The notes under the pieces were generated by a model that had not been told where the DNA came from, did no database searches, and saw nothing but the letters and a program-made list of their open reading frames with translations. Source: Candidatus Zixiibacteriota bacterium (lineage in GTDB: Bacteria > Zixibacteria > MSB-5A5 > JAABVY01 > JAHJOQ01). Taken from it: a DNA stretch of 6,437 bases. Below, piece by piece: positions 1-5,954 of the stretch; the first letter of the stretch is position 1, and every line of letters begins with the position of its first letter. The position numbers and the translations under genes are program-made. The stretch lies in assembly GCA_030631455.1 (NCBI GenBank), contig DAOVLC010000092.1:1-6437 (forward strand), written 5' to 3'.

Positions 1-1757
1 AGCTTGCCGTCAACAGAGCGATCGACAAGCGGAACTCCGACCGCGCACGGGAACAGCTTGTTGGGGAGCTGCAGACCAAGAACAGGCTGCTCAAGCGGAG
101 GATAGCGGAAATCAATGCACTTTATCGGGCAGGCAAATCTCTTTCCACGACGGTAGAGCTTCCCGAACTCCTCTCACAGATCATCAACCTCGCGACCACA
201 GTGATCGGGGCCGGCACAGGCTCGATCATGCTTCTCGATGAAGAGCATAACGTACTGAGGATTCAGGCTGCCGTCGGGGTAGAGGAAGAGGTGATTCAGG
301 AAACGACACTTCCGCTCGGCTCGTCGATAGCCGGCTATGTGGCTCAGTCGGGTAAGCCGGTTATTATAGAAGACATCGAGAAAGACAAGCGTTTTCACAG
401 GGAAGCAAAGAGTCACTACAGATCGAAGTCGCTTCTCTGCGTGCCCCTGAAAGTGAAGAACGAGATTCTTGGCGTCCTGAACATTACCGACAAGACCGGT
501 GAAGAGAGTTTCAACAGGCAGGATCTGAAGCTCCTGACGACATTCGCGTCACAGGCTGCCATGGCCATCGACGACGCTCATCATTACGAAGATGCACGAA
601 GAAAGCTCAAGCAGTTTGCGGTTTTGTACGAGATATCATCAATGCTGCCGGAGACCGATTCCTTTGACAAGATGAGCTCGTTCATACACAACAAGATCAG
701 CGGGATTATTCCTCTCGATTTCTCGGTATGGATGACATGGAACCAGCGCTCAGGCAAGATGACCATAACTTTCTGGGAGGGCTGGGCGAAGGAATCAGCA
801 GACAGACTGCTGCAAAATGAGATCGAATTGTCCTCCGGGCAGGTATCGAGTGGTCCTGGGCGTACGATGGAGGTGCTCAAGTTCATCCGGAATAAGCTGC
901 CGGAAGGAGACCGAATCGCGTCGTTTTCATCGATACCGATCTTCACTCAGGGAATGCTCTTCGGCCTGTTCTGTCTTGGCAGTCTGGAAAAGAGAGCCTT
1001 CACAATCGACCACGAGTATATATCATCGATAGTGGCTTCTCAGGCGACATCCGTCTATGAGCGCCAGAGAGGAATACTGAATGCCACCCGTCTCTTGACC
1101 ATGGGAAACATGATGTCGGAGATATCGCACGACCTGAGAAAACCGCTGACAAACATCCGTGGAAGTCTTCAAGTACTCAAGACGAGGTTGCCCGGAGAAT
1201 CAGAGGCCAGCCATATCTTTGAGACGGTGGATCAGGAGATACTTCGCCTCTCGGAGCTTGTAAAGGAACTGGTCGACTTTTCGAATCCAAACAAGTATCA
1301 GATGGAAAGGCGGAAGGTCGAGGAAGCAGTGAATCAAGTCGTGAAACTGGTTTCGTCGGATGCGGCAAAGCACAACATTGAAATAGAAACCGATTTCGCG
1401 GAGAACCTCCCGTCGGTCTCGCTGAATCTCAACGAGATGATTGAGGTGATGCTCAATCTCGTGATGAATGCGTTCGACGCGATCAAGGACGGCGGAAGGA
1501 TCAGGCTTTCGACGTGCGAATTCAGAGATCCCGATGAGGGTAAGGATTATGTCAGGGTCGAGATCGCAGATACCGGGCAGGGTATTGAACCAGAACATCT
1601 CGATCGTATATTCGAGCGATACTACACTACCAAGGAGACCGGTACGGGACTCGGTCTGGCGGTTGTTGAGCGCATCGTTATGGCCCATAACGGCAAAGTC
1701 ACCAGTTCGTCTGTCCCAGGTGAAGGCACTTCATTCTTTATCGATCTCCCGATATAG
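1..1757 (+). CDS. Sensor histidine kinase, (REC)-GAF-GAF-HisKA-HATPase, 5' partial
   Basis: The frame is open from the window edge (first full codon at position 3) to TAG at 1755-1757, giving 584 visible residues; the start lies upstream. A GTG at 201 falls inside the first GAF domain and is not the real start. Counting from codon 3: residues 1-20 resemble the last helix of a receiver domain, 20-50 form a charged coiled coil, about 52-191 are a GAF domain, about 211-351 a second, more divergent GAF. The H-box is SEISHDLRKPL with phospho-acceptor His376. The HATPase shows an N-box (NLVMNAFDAI, Asn489), G1 DTGQG (523-527), F-box IFERYYTT and G2 GTGLGL (547-552), so autokinase activity should be intact. 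No membrane segment is visible in this part, so the protein is probably a cytosolic sensor of a ligand or redox cue bound by GAF. Its likely partner is the NtrC-class regulator 149 bp downstream. The N-terminal receiver is inferred from a short tail only. Confidence 0.93.
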   Translation, partial: LAVNRAIDKRNSDRAREQLVGELQTKNRLLKRRIAEINALYRAGKSLSTTVELPELLSQIINLATTVIGAGTGSIMLLDEEHNVLRIQAAVGVEEEVIQETTLPLGSSIAGYVAQSGKPVIIEDIEKDKRFHREAKSHYRSKSLLCVPLKVKNEILGVLNITDKTGEESFNRQDLKLLTTFASQAAMAIDDAHHYEDARRKLKQFAVLYEISSMLPETDSFDKMSSFIHNKISGIIPLDFSVWMTWNQRSGKMTITFWEGWAKESADRLLQNEIELSSGQVSSGPGRTMEVLKFIRNKLPEGDRIASFSSIPIFTQGMLFGLFCLGSLEKRAFTIDHEYISSIVASQATSVYERQRGILNATRLLTMGNMMSEISHDLRKPLTNIRGSLQVLKTRLPGESEASHIFETVDQEILRLSELVKELVDFSNPNKYQMERRKVEEAVNQVVKLVSSDAAKHNIEIETDFAENLPSVSLNLNEMIEVMLNLVMNAFDAIKDGGRIRLSTCEFRDPDEGKDYVRVEIADTGQGIEPEHLDRIFERYYTTKETGTGLGLAVVERIVMAHNGKVTSSSVPGEGTSFFIDLPI

Positions 1758-1779
1758 GCTTTGTGTAGCCTGGCTTTTT
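1756..1779 (+). terminator. Weak hairpin plus T-run at the kinase stop codon
   Basis: AGGCT (1756-1760) and AGCCT (1767-1771) can form a 5-bp stem with a 6-nt loop. A TTTTT run follows at 1775-1779 after a GGC gap. The stem is short and separated from the T-run, so this could be a weak or partial terminator between kinase and regulator, or chance. Confidence 0.22.
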
Positions 1780-1838
1780 GTTGACGAAACCGTTCAGAAT
1801 AAAGACATTGGCTGCACTCATTTGCAGGAAATAGGCAC

Positions 1839-1910
1839 ATGAATGCTCAGCAAATGGAACTTTTGGTCGATAACGGTATTACGTGGAACAGAGCAAAGAG
1901 GTTGTTATGA
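1839..1910 (+). CDS. Possible 23-codon leader ORF overlapping the regulator start (ATGA)
   Basis: ATG at 1839 opens a 23-residue frame ending in TGA at 1908-1910, which overlaps the ATG of the response regulator at 1907-1909 in the classic ATGA coupling arrangement. An AGGA at 1826-1829 lies 9 nt upstream of the ATG and could serve as SD. The predicted peptide begins MNAQQMELLV and ends NRAKRLL; it has no signal peptide or recognisable motif. It is too short for codon statistics. It may be a translational-coupling leader for the regulator, or a chance frame in the spacer. The overlap geometry and SD are seen; function is inference. Confidence 0.3.
   Translation: MNAQQMELLVDNGITWNRAKRLL
1895..1901 (+). 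promoter_or_regulatory. Ribosome binding site fixing the regulator start at ATG 1907
   Basis: AAAGAGG ends 5 nt before ATG 1907. The alternative in-frame GTG at 1883 has no SD-like purine tract in front of it and would add eight residues before the receiver domain that family members do not need. ATG 1907 is therefore preferred. Confidence 0.7.
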
Positions 1911-3355
1911 AACAAGATAAAGTCAAGCTCCTTATAATAGATGATGATCCCAAGGTCTCATGGATTCTGTCGGAAGGTCTCCAGGGCGACTTCGAGATTC
2001 TCAGCGCAAGAGACGGCATTGAAGGCATTCAGGTTGCCTCGACCGAGAAGCCTGATCTGATACTCCTCGATATTAAGATGCCCGGCATAAGCGGGTTGGA
2101 GGTTCTGGCAAAACTGAAGAAGGCCGACCTTCGCTCAGAAGTCATAATGCTCTCAGGGCATGGCGAGACGAAGTACGTGGTCGAATCCATCCAGCAGGGT
2201 GCCGCGGAGTTCATCACCAAGCCGTTCGATGTCAAGGAAGTCGAGATCCATATCCAGTCGGCTCTCGAGAAATCCAGACTCAGGCAGGAGCTGAGCCACC
2301 TGAAGGATGAGTTGAAAGCGAAATCTCAGTACGATTCGTTCATTGGCGATTCTCAGGCGATGCTCGATGTGAAAAACGTCATCGAACAGGTGGCCGACAG
2401 CGAGTTGACTGTCCTGATCAGGGGAGAGTCCGGCACCGGCAAGGAGATCGTTACGAGGATGCTGCATAGCTTGTCGAGCAGATCCAAGAATACACTCTCC
2501 AAGGTCAATTGCGCTGCGATTCCACGAGATCTTCTTGAGGCGGAACTGTTCGGCTATGAGAAGGGCGCTTTTACCGGTGCTCACAGGACCAAGCCGGGAA
2601 GATTTGAGGTTGCGAACAACGGGACCATGTTCCTCGACGAGATTGGCGACATGCCACTCGAACTACAGTCGAAGTTGCTGCAGGTGCTGGAACAGCACGA
2701 ATTCGTGAGGGTCGGTGGCATAAACAACATTCATGTCGATCTGAGGATCATCTGCGCCACAAATAAGAATCTGGAAGAGGCTATCGGGAATCAGCTATTC
2801 CGTGATGACCTGTTCTATCGACTCAATGAGATCACCATATATTTGCCTCCTCTCAGAGACCGGAAGGACGATATTCCGCTGCTTGTCGAACATTTTCTCG
2901 ACAAATATGTGTCGCTCTACAAGAAGAATGTCCCTCCTCTGAGCAGGGAGGCTGTCGCCAGGTTGATGGAGTACGACTATCCGGGAAACGTCCGGCAACT
3001 TGAGAACCTGATCAAGCAGGTAGTGGTCAGGGAAGACGAGAAGATTATCGAGGAGCTTCTCTTACGGGGCCGGCAGATTCAGACAGCGAGATCATATCAG
3101 CCTGCCCGGCAGCCTTTAGGTGTGCCTGTCGCTGCCGGCGGTATTGACAATGCAGAAATGTCTGAGAATGCAGAACCGGATTACTCTCTCAAGCGGAGAG
3201 TATCGAAAGCTGTCAGCTATGAGGAGAAGAAGCTGATAGCAGAAGTACTCAACAAGGTCAATTGGAACCGACGAAAGGCATCCGAAATTCTTGAGATCAG
3301 CTATCGTTCACTCCTTTACAAGATAAAGGATTATCGGATCAACGAGATAAAATAG
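1907..3355 (+). CDS. NtrC-class sigma-54-dependent response regulator
   Basis: A 482-residue protein with the standard three-domain plan and length. Receiver, residues 7-120: acidic pocket D12-D14, phospho-acceptor D55 (LILLDIKMPG), S83 and K105 (ITKPF). A short helical linker (121-143) leads to the AAA+ sigma-54 interaction domain, about 144-375: Walker A GESGTGKE (173-180), the sigma-54-contacting GAFTGA loop (220-225), Walker B MFLDEIGD (D244/E245), arginine fingers in FRDDLFYRL (R299, R305) and sensor II PGNVRQLEN. A low-complexity linker (about 390-435) precedes a Fis-type helix-turn-helix at about 437-476. Every catalytic element is intact, so it should remodel sigma-54 RNA polymerase when phosphorylated. 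The upstream kinase is the probable phosphodonor. A sigma-54 promoter lies 151 bp past its stop and is an obvious candidate target. Cognate signal and regulon are unknown, so no gene symbol is given. Confidence 0.96.
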   Translation: MKQDKVKLLIIDDDPKVSWILSEGLQGDFEILSARDGIEGIQVASTEKPDLILLDIKMPGISGLEVLAKLKKADLRSEVIMLSGHGETKYVVESIQQGAAEFITKPFDVKEVEIHIQSALEKSRLRQELSHLKDELKAKSQYDSFIGDSQAMLDVKNVIEQVADSELTVLIRGESGTGKEIVTRMLHSLSSRSKNTLSKVNCAAIPRDLLEAELFGYEKGAFTGAHRTKPGRFEVANNGTMFLDEIGDMPLELQSKLLQVLEQHEFVRVGGINNIHVDLRIICATNKNLEEAIGNQLFRDDLFYRLNEITIYLPPLRDRKDDIPLLVEHFLDKYVSLYKKNVPPLSREAVARLMEYDYPGNVRQLENLIKQVVVREDEKIIEELLLRGRQIQTARSYQPARQPLGVPVAAGGIDNAEMSENAEPDYSLKRRVSKAVSYEEKKLIAEVLNKVNWNRRKASEILEISYRSLLYKIKDYRINEIK

Positions 3356-3383
3356 TATCTTGCCTGCACGTTTTGTGAAATAG

Positions 3384-3393
3384 ATTGCGCAAT
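3384..3393. repeat. 10-bp palindrome upstream of the sigma-54 promoter
   Basis: ATTGCGCAAT is a perfect dyad centred about 143 bp upstream of the predicted sigma-54 start site (about 3532). This is the usual distance for enhancer sites of NtrC-class activators. A second, shorter dyad (TCAAT-TC-ATTGA) lies at 3447-3458. Either could be an activator site. Palindromes of this length occur by chance, so this is only a candidate. Confidence 0.3.
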
Positions 3394-3505
3394 AATTGAA
3401 CAGCAACCGGTCAAGCTGGCTGTACGCGAAGCCTCGAAATCTCCACTCAATTCATTGATTACCAACGGCTTATATGTGCTGTTTTGTGAGCGCGTGTGGT
3501 TCGGA

Positions 3506-3521
3506 GGGCACAGCATTTGCT
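3506..3521 (+). promoter_or_regulatory. Sigma-54 (-24/-12) promoter
   Basis: GGGCAC-AGCAT-TTGCT matches the consensus TGGCAC-N5-TTGCW at every defined base except the first. The invariant GG (3507-3508) and GC (3519-3520) are separated by exactly 10 bp. The predicted start site is near 3532, leaving a leader of about 32 nt that contains the AAGGAG ribosome site of the next gene. It sits just after a gene for a sigma-54 activator, which strengthens the call. Confidence 0.85.
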
Positions 3522-3552
3522 TCTTACAGTGTTCTGGCTGGATAAGGAAGCG

Positions 3553-3558
3553 AAGGAG
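3553..3558 (+). promoter_or_regulatory. Ribosome binding site fixing a TTG start at 3564
   Basis: AAGGAG ends 5 nt before TTG 3564. An in-frame TAA at 3543-3545 closes the frame upstream and there is no ATG or GTG before the GGDEF-like homology begins, so the rare TTG start is well supported. Confidence 0.75.
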
Positions 3559-3563
3559 ATAAC

Positions 3564-4040
3564 TTGGCTTTGGTAAACTGGGGTGGGAAAACCCGTGATA
3601 GTCTCGATAGTGTGATTACCGACCACTGCGGCTTTGCATCAATTGTGCGGCATGAGCTTAGGCGTTCTGAGAGATACTGCTCTTTCGTGTCTATGCTCAC
3701 GATCATGCTCGAGAAGCTTGACGAACGGCTCGAACGGAAGTTTCCGGTGGACGATGCCAAAGTCGACAGTTTCGTTGCCCGGCTTTCCGAGGCGATAAAA
3801 TCGATCGTAAGATCCACTGATGTCGTTTCCAATCTTGACCGAGATCGGGTCGGTCTGCTTCTTGTAGAAACTCCTATGGCTGGTGCAACGGTGCTCGCTC
3901 GGCGTCTTGAGGATCACCTTTCGCATTTCCTGACCAGCACCGGTGAGTTGACTTCTGCCGTTAATGTCAGGATCGAGATAGCGTCATATCCCGACGATAG
4001 CAACTCCATTGAGCAGATGCTAAGGGACTTCGCATCCTGA
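3564..4040 (+). CDS. Stand-alone degenerate GGDEF-fold protein with retained RxxD site
   Basis: 158 residues from a TTG start. The whole protein follows the GGDEF-domain pattern: RDSLDS (11-16) in place of the usual RDxLTG, the helix ELRRSERY (31-38), RSTDVV at 83-88, LLLVETPMAGATVLARRL (98-115) in place of the strand and helix after the signature, and IASYPDD near the C-terminus (139-145). The catalytic signature is DRDRV (92-96) instead of GGDEF, and the metal-binding Asp of the LDLD strand is missing, so diguanylate cyclase activity is not expected. R83-x-x-D86 followed by five residues keeps the spacing of the c-di-GMP inhibitory site. There is no sensor domain, signal peptide or membrane segment. 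It may be a cytosolic c-di-GMP effector or a protein-interaction module. It is expressed from a sigma-54 promoter just after a sigma-54 activator gene. Fold assignment is fairly secure; function is inferred. Confidence 0.82.
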   Translation: MALVNWGGKTRDSLDSVITDHCGFASIVRHELRRSERYCSFVSMLTIMLEKLDERLERKFPVDDAKVDSFVARLSEAIKSIVRSTDVVSNLDRDRVGLLLVETPMAGATVLARRLEDHLSHFLTSTGELTSAVNVRIEIASYPDDSNSIEQMLRDFAS

Positions 4041-4055
4041 TCATTCGGGATTCTC

Positions 4056-4084
4056 TTGACACTTTACTCGCAGTTTGATATTAT
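4056..4084 (+). promoter_or_regulatory. Strong sigma-70 promoter of the FetAB-like operon
   Basis: TTGACA (4056-4061), a 17-bp spacer, then TATTAT (4079-4084), with a TGA extended -10 directly before the hexamer. The -35 is a perfect match and the -10 matches five of six. The predicted start site is near 4091, only about 6 nt ahead of the ATG at 4097. Confidence 0.82.
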
Positions 4085-4096
4085 TCTCTAACTTTG

Positions 4097-4837
4097 ATGG
4101 AATCAGAAAACAGCAGCAGACCTGACGGAACCTTGTTTTCTATTGATGGCGTCAACCTGATCGGCCCCTCGTTTTCAATCCTCAAAGACATCACTCTTGA
4201 GTTCGAACCACTGAAGTTATACCTGATCGCGGGCCCATCCGGCGGAGGAAAGACGAGTCTGCTCAGGCTGCTGAATGGTCTCTCGTTTCCTACATCGGGA
4301 GAGGTCCGTTACCGCGGGAGAAGAATCCGTGACTACGATCTTCCGAAGCTCCGCTCCGAGATTGCCATGTTGACGCAGGAACCGGTGCTGTCGCAGGGCA
4401 GCGCAAGGCAGAACATCCTTGCTCCGTTTGCATTCGCTTCGAACCAACTGAAGAATCCAAGAGACGAACGTTTACTCGAACTGTCTGCCAGCCTCGGACT
4501 TGGGTCGGACATGCTTGAGAATGATATCAGCCATCTTTCGGGGGGAGAGAAGCAGAGGATAGCGCTTGTGCGCGCCATTCTGCCCGAACCGAATGTCCTG
4601 CTCGCCGACGAGCCGACATCCGCGCTTGATCCGCTGTCCGAGGAGAGAGTTATTGAGACGCTGACCAGATTCAAGGAGAGCGTTTCGCTCATAGTAGTAT
4701 CACACTCCACCAGATTTCTCGATATCGCCGACGAGATTATCTTGATGTCGGGTGGGAAAGTAGTCGACAGGCGGGACTCAATTGACGCAGTGCAGTTCCG
4801 TGAGTTTCTCAAAGAGGAGGAGAACTCTGATGGCTGA
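4097..4837 (+). CDS. fetA: ABC transporter ATP-binding protein, FetA/YbbL-like
   Basis: 246 residues; a single nucleotide-binding domain with all motifs intact: Walker A GPSGGGKT (46-53), Q-loop Gln94, signature LSGGEKQR (147-154), Walker B VLLADEP (167-173), D-loop SALD and switch His203. It should hydrolyse ATP on the cytosolic face of the permease encoded next, with which it overlaps by 8 bp. The pair matches the FetAB (YbbL/YbbM) architecture; E. coli FetAB has been linked to iron export and oxidative-stress resistance, and plant relatives to aluminium tolerance. Substrate here is inferred from the permease family. The start is ATG 4097; TTG 4094 is directly adjacent. There is no SD, and the promoter places the start site only a few bases upstream, so the mRNA looks leaderless. 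The C-terminus is rich in Glu. The assignment to FetA rests mainly on its partner. Confidence 0.93.
   Translation: MESENSSRPDGTLFSIDGVNLIGPSFSILKDITLEFEPLKLYLIAGPSGGGKTSLLRLLNGLSFPTSGEVRYRGRRIRDYDLPKLRSEIAMLTQEPVLSQGSARQNILAPFAFASNQLKNPRDERLLELSASLGLGSDMLENDISHLSGGEKQRIALVRAILPEPNVLLADEPTSALDPLSEERVIETLTRFKESVSLIVVSHSTRFLDIADEIILMSGGKVVDRRDSIDAVQFREFLKEEENSDG
4815..4820 (+). promoter_or_regulatory. Ribosome binding site fixing the permease start at ATG 4830
   Basis: AGGAGG inside the 3' end of the ATPase gene, 9 nt before ATG 4830. A longer in-frame GTG start at 4782 would add 16 polar residues before the first membrane segment and has no comparable SD, so ATG 4830 is preferred. Confidence 0.75.
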
Positions 4838-5606
4838 CCAGATTGGCCTCTGGCAGATGGCGGTGGCATACATGCTTCTCCTGGTGGTGTTTGCACTGGC
4901 GCTTTCAAACCGACTGAGGATGAGCAAAGACTTGGCGGTCGCAACATTGCGAATGACACTCCAACTCATTGCCGTCGGTTTTCTCTTGAGTTATCTCTTC
5001 AGATTCAACTTCTGGTACACCAGCCTGATCCTGCTTCTGGTGATGATCGCGTTTGCGGTTCACGTCGTACTCGGGAGGGTCAAGCTGAAGCTCGGTCGGC
5101 TGTCGCTGATTCTCTTCATATCGATTAGCACAGGCAGCCTGTCGGTACTTGCGGTTCTCCTTTTTCTGGTTGTCGGCCATCAGCCGTGGTATGACGCTCG
5201 CTATCTGATACCGATCGGTGGGATGATTATTGGCAACACAATGACTGCGTGTGCGCTCGTCACGGAACGGTTCTACAACGAAGTGTATGGCAAAAGGACG
5301 GTGATTGAAACCAACCTCGCACTCGGAGCCACTTCGAAGGAAGCCTCGATGTCCGCATTCAGGGTGTCCTTCGGGGCAGCCCTTCTCCCGACCATCGCCT
5401 CGATGACAGGGATGGGGATAGTGCACCTTCCAGGCATGATGACGGGGCAGATACTCTCGGGAACCGAACCGATTCTTGCTGTCAAGTATCAGATTGCGAT
5501 CATGGTGGCGATACTGTCGTCAGCAGCTCTCAGCAGTCTTATTACACTATATCTCCTCAGAGGCCGGTTGTTCAACAAGTACCATCAGATAGTTGAACCA
5601 CTCTGA
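4830..5606 (+). CDS. fetB: FetB/YbbM (UPF0014) family ABC permease
   Basis: 258 residues, about the family's normal length. Seven hydrophobic segments are visible at roughly 9-26, 38-57, 62-82, 91-115, 125-144, 177-203 and 219-243, so it is an inner-membrane protein. Family hallmarks are the IPIGGMIIGNTM block (127-138), the LALGAT region (163-168) that resembles an ABC coupling helix, and the strongly conserved C-terminal block PGMMTGQILSGTEPILAVKY (201-220). It overlaps the ATPase gene by 8 bp (ATG 4830 versus TGA 4835-4837), so the two are translationally coupled and probably form a homodimeric exporter. In E. coli the system has been associated with iron efflux. A Fur-family-like palindrome lies 71 bp downstream of its stop. 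Metal specificity cannot be read from the sequence. Confidence 0.93.
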   Translation: MADQIGLWQMAVAYMLLLVVFALALSNRLRMSKDLAVATLRMTLQLIAVGFLLSYLFRFNFWYTSLILLLVMIAFAVHVVLGRVKLKLGRLSLILFISISTGSLSVLAVLLFLVVGHQPWYDARYLIPIGGMIIGNTMTACALVTERFYNEVYGKRTVIETNLALGATSKEASMSAFRVSFGAALLPTIASMTGMGIVHLPGMMTGQILSGTEPILAVKYQIAIMVAILSSAALSSLITLYLLRGRLFNKYHQIVEPL

Positions 5607-5676
5607 ACACCGGTGCTCTTCTGAAGTCGGCAAGCTGGGTGAGAAGTCGGTGAGAAAGTTGAAAAAACTGAAAAGC
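5607..5676. other. Spacer after fetB with short direct repeats
   Basis: No gene is seen here. GAAGTCGG occurs at 5623-5630 and 5643-5650, and GGTGAGAA at 5638-5645 and 5649-5656; these are short, interleaved direct repeats. An A-rich stretch (5661-5674) follows. No hairpin with a T-run is visible after fetB, so no intrinsic terminator is called. Confidence 0.4.
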
Positions 5677-5697
5677 CACTGACAATAATTGTCAGTG
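5677..5697. promoter_or_regulatory. Perfect 10-1-10 palindrome with Fur-family-like 7-1-7 core
   Basis: The arms CACTGACAAT and ATTGTCAGTG flank a single A. The inner 15 bases (5680-5694), TGACAAT-A-ATTGTCA, follow the 7-1-7 layout of Fur/PerR/Zur operators and differ from the classic TGATAAT-N-ATTATCA Fur core by one symmetrical base per half. As RNA it could also form an 8-bp stem with a 5-nt loop, but no T-run follows, so it is a poor terminator on this strand. On the minus strand an A/T-rich tract would follow, but there is no minus-strand gene to terminate. An operator is the favoured reading. Confidence 0.6.
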
Positions 5698-5767
5698 AAG
5701 ATGTGTATATGTTTCATAATACTGGTTCTATGGGAAAAATTAGATGAACGCAACTCTTCGAAAGTTG

Positions 5768-5797
5768 TTGACAAACCTTAGAGTAGTGTGCTAAATT
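5768..5797 (+). promoter_or_regulatory. Distal sigma-70 promoter of the cysteine-rich gene
   Basis: TTGACA (5768-5773), an 18-bp spacer and TAAATT (5792-5797), with TGC as an extended -10. The predicted start site is near 5804. An imperfect dyad with arms CAACT and AGTTG (5751-5767) abuts the -35. A transcript from here would carry the anti-SD segment at 5845-5856. Confidence 0.6.
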
Positions 5798-5844
5798 AAA
5801 CTGGGGTGATAGAGAATGTTCTTTAACGTCAGTAAGAAAGAGGT

Positions 5845-5952
5845 CACAACCCTCCACAAATGTCTTGACAGGACGGAGTATAGTTACCTATATTATAGTG
5901 TGGCAGTGTACACCGGTGTTGCATGTCGACCTGTTAAACATGGAGGGTTGTG
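5845..5952 (+). promoter_or_regulatory. Long-range RNA hairpin masking the ribosome binding site
   Basis: CACAACCCTCCA (5845-5856) is the exact reverse complement of TGGAGGGTTGTG (5941-5952), which contains the SD GGAGGG of the next gene. After an internal loop the helix can continue: TTGACAGG (5865-5872) pairs with CCTGTTAA (5930-5937) with one G-U, and after an A-A mismatch 5874-5876 pairs with 5926-5928. The 5' strand of the whole structure is absent from a transcript starting near 5901. Confidence 0.65.
5865..5894 (+). promoter_or_regulatory. Proximal sigma-70 promoter of the cysteine-rich gene
   Basis: TTGACA (5865-5870), an 18-bp spacer and TATATT (5889-5894). The -35 is perfect and the -10 matches five of six. 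The predicted start site is near 5901, giving a leader of about 54 nt with a free SD. An alternative TATTAT at 5891 would need a 20-bp spacer and is less likely. A perfect palindrome ACACCGGTGT (5910-5919) lies just downstream of the start site. Confidence 0.68.
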
Positions 5953-5954
5953 TT

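Noticed and set aside
1200..1688. 162-codon open frame on the minus strand inside the kinase gene
   Set aside because: It is antisense to well-conserved HisKA/HATPase motifs and its protein resembles no family; a shadow frame.
1781..1809. TTGACG as a -35 for a promoter before the regulator
   Set aside because: The hexamer at 17-bp spacing is GACATT, only three matches to TATAAT, and nothing better is nearby.
1811..1847. Possible sigma-54 promoters before the regulator (TGGCTGC...TTGCA and AGGCAC...ATGC)
   Set aside because: The GG-to-GC distance is 2 bp too long in the first and 1 bp too short in the second; sigma-54 tolerates little change in this spacing.
1883..1906. GTG 1883 as the regulator start
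   Set aside because: It has no SD, whereas ATG 1907 has AAAGAGG at ideal spacing and begins right before the receiver domain.
3331..3516. 61-codon minus-strand frame across the spacer before the sigma-54 promoter
   Set aside because: It has no SD, no recognisable protein and overlaps the regulator's 3' end and the sigma-54 promoter approach.
5677..5697. The perfect palindrome as an intrinsic terminator of the fetAB operon
   Set aside because: No T-run follows on the plus strand; the operator reading explains its symmetry and 7-1-7 core better.
5607..5918. ACACCGGTG present at both 5607-5615 and 5910-5918
   Set aside because: The shared core is an 8-bp self-complementary word with no further similarity around it; probably coincidence.
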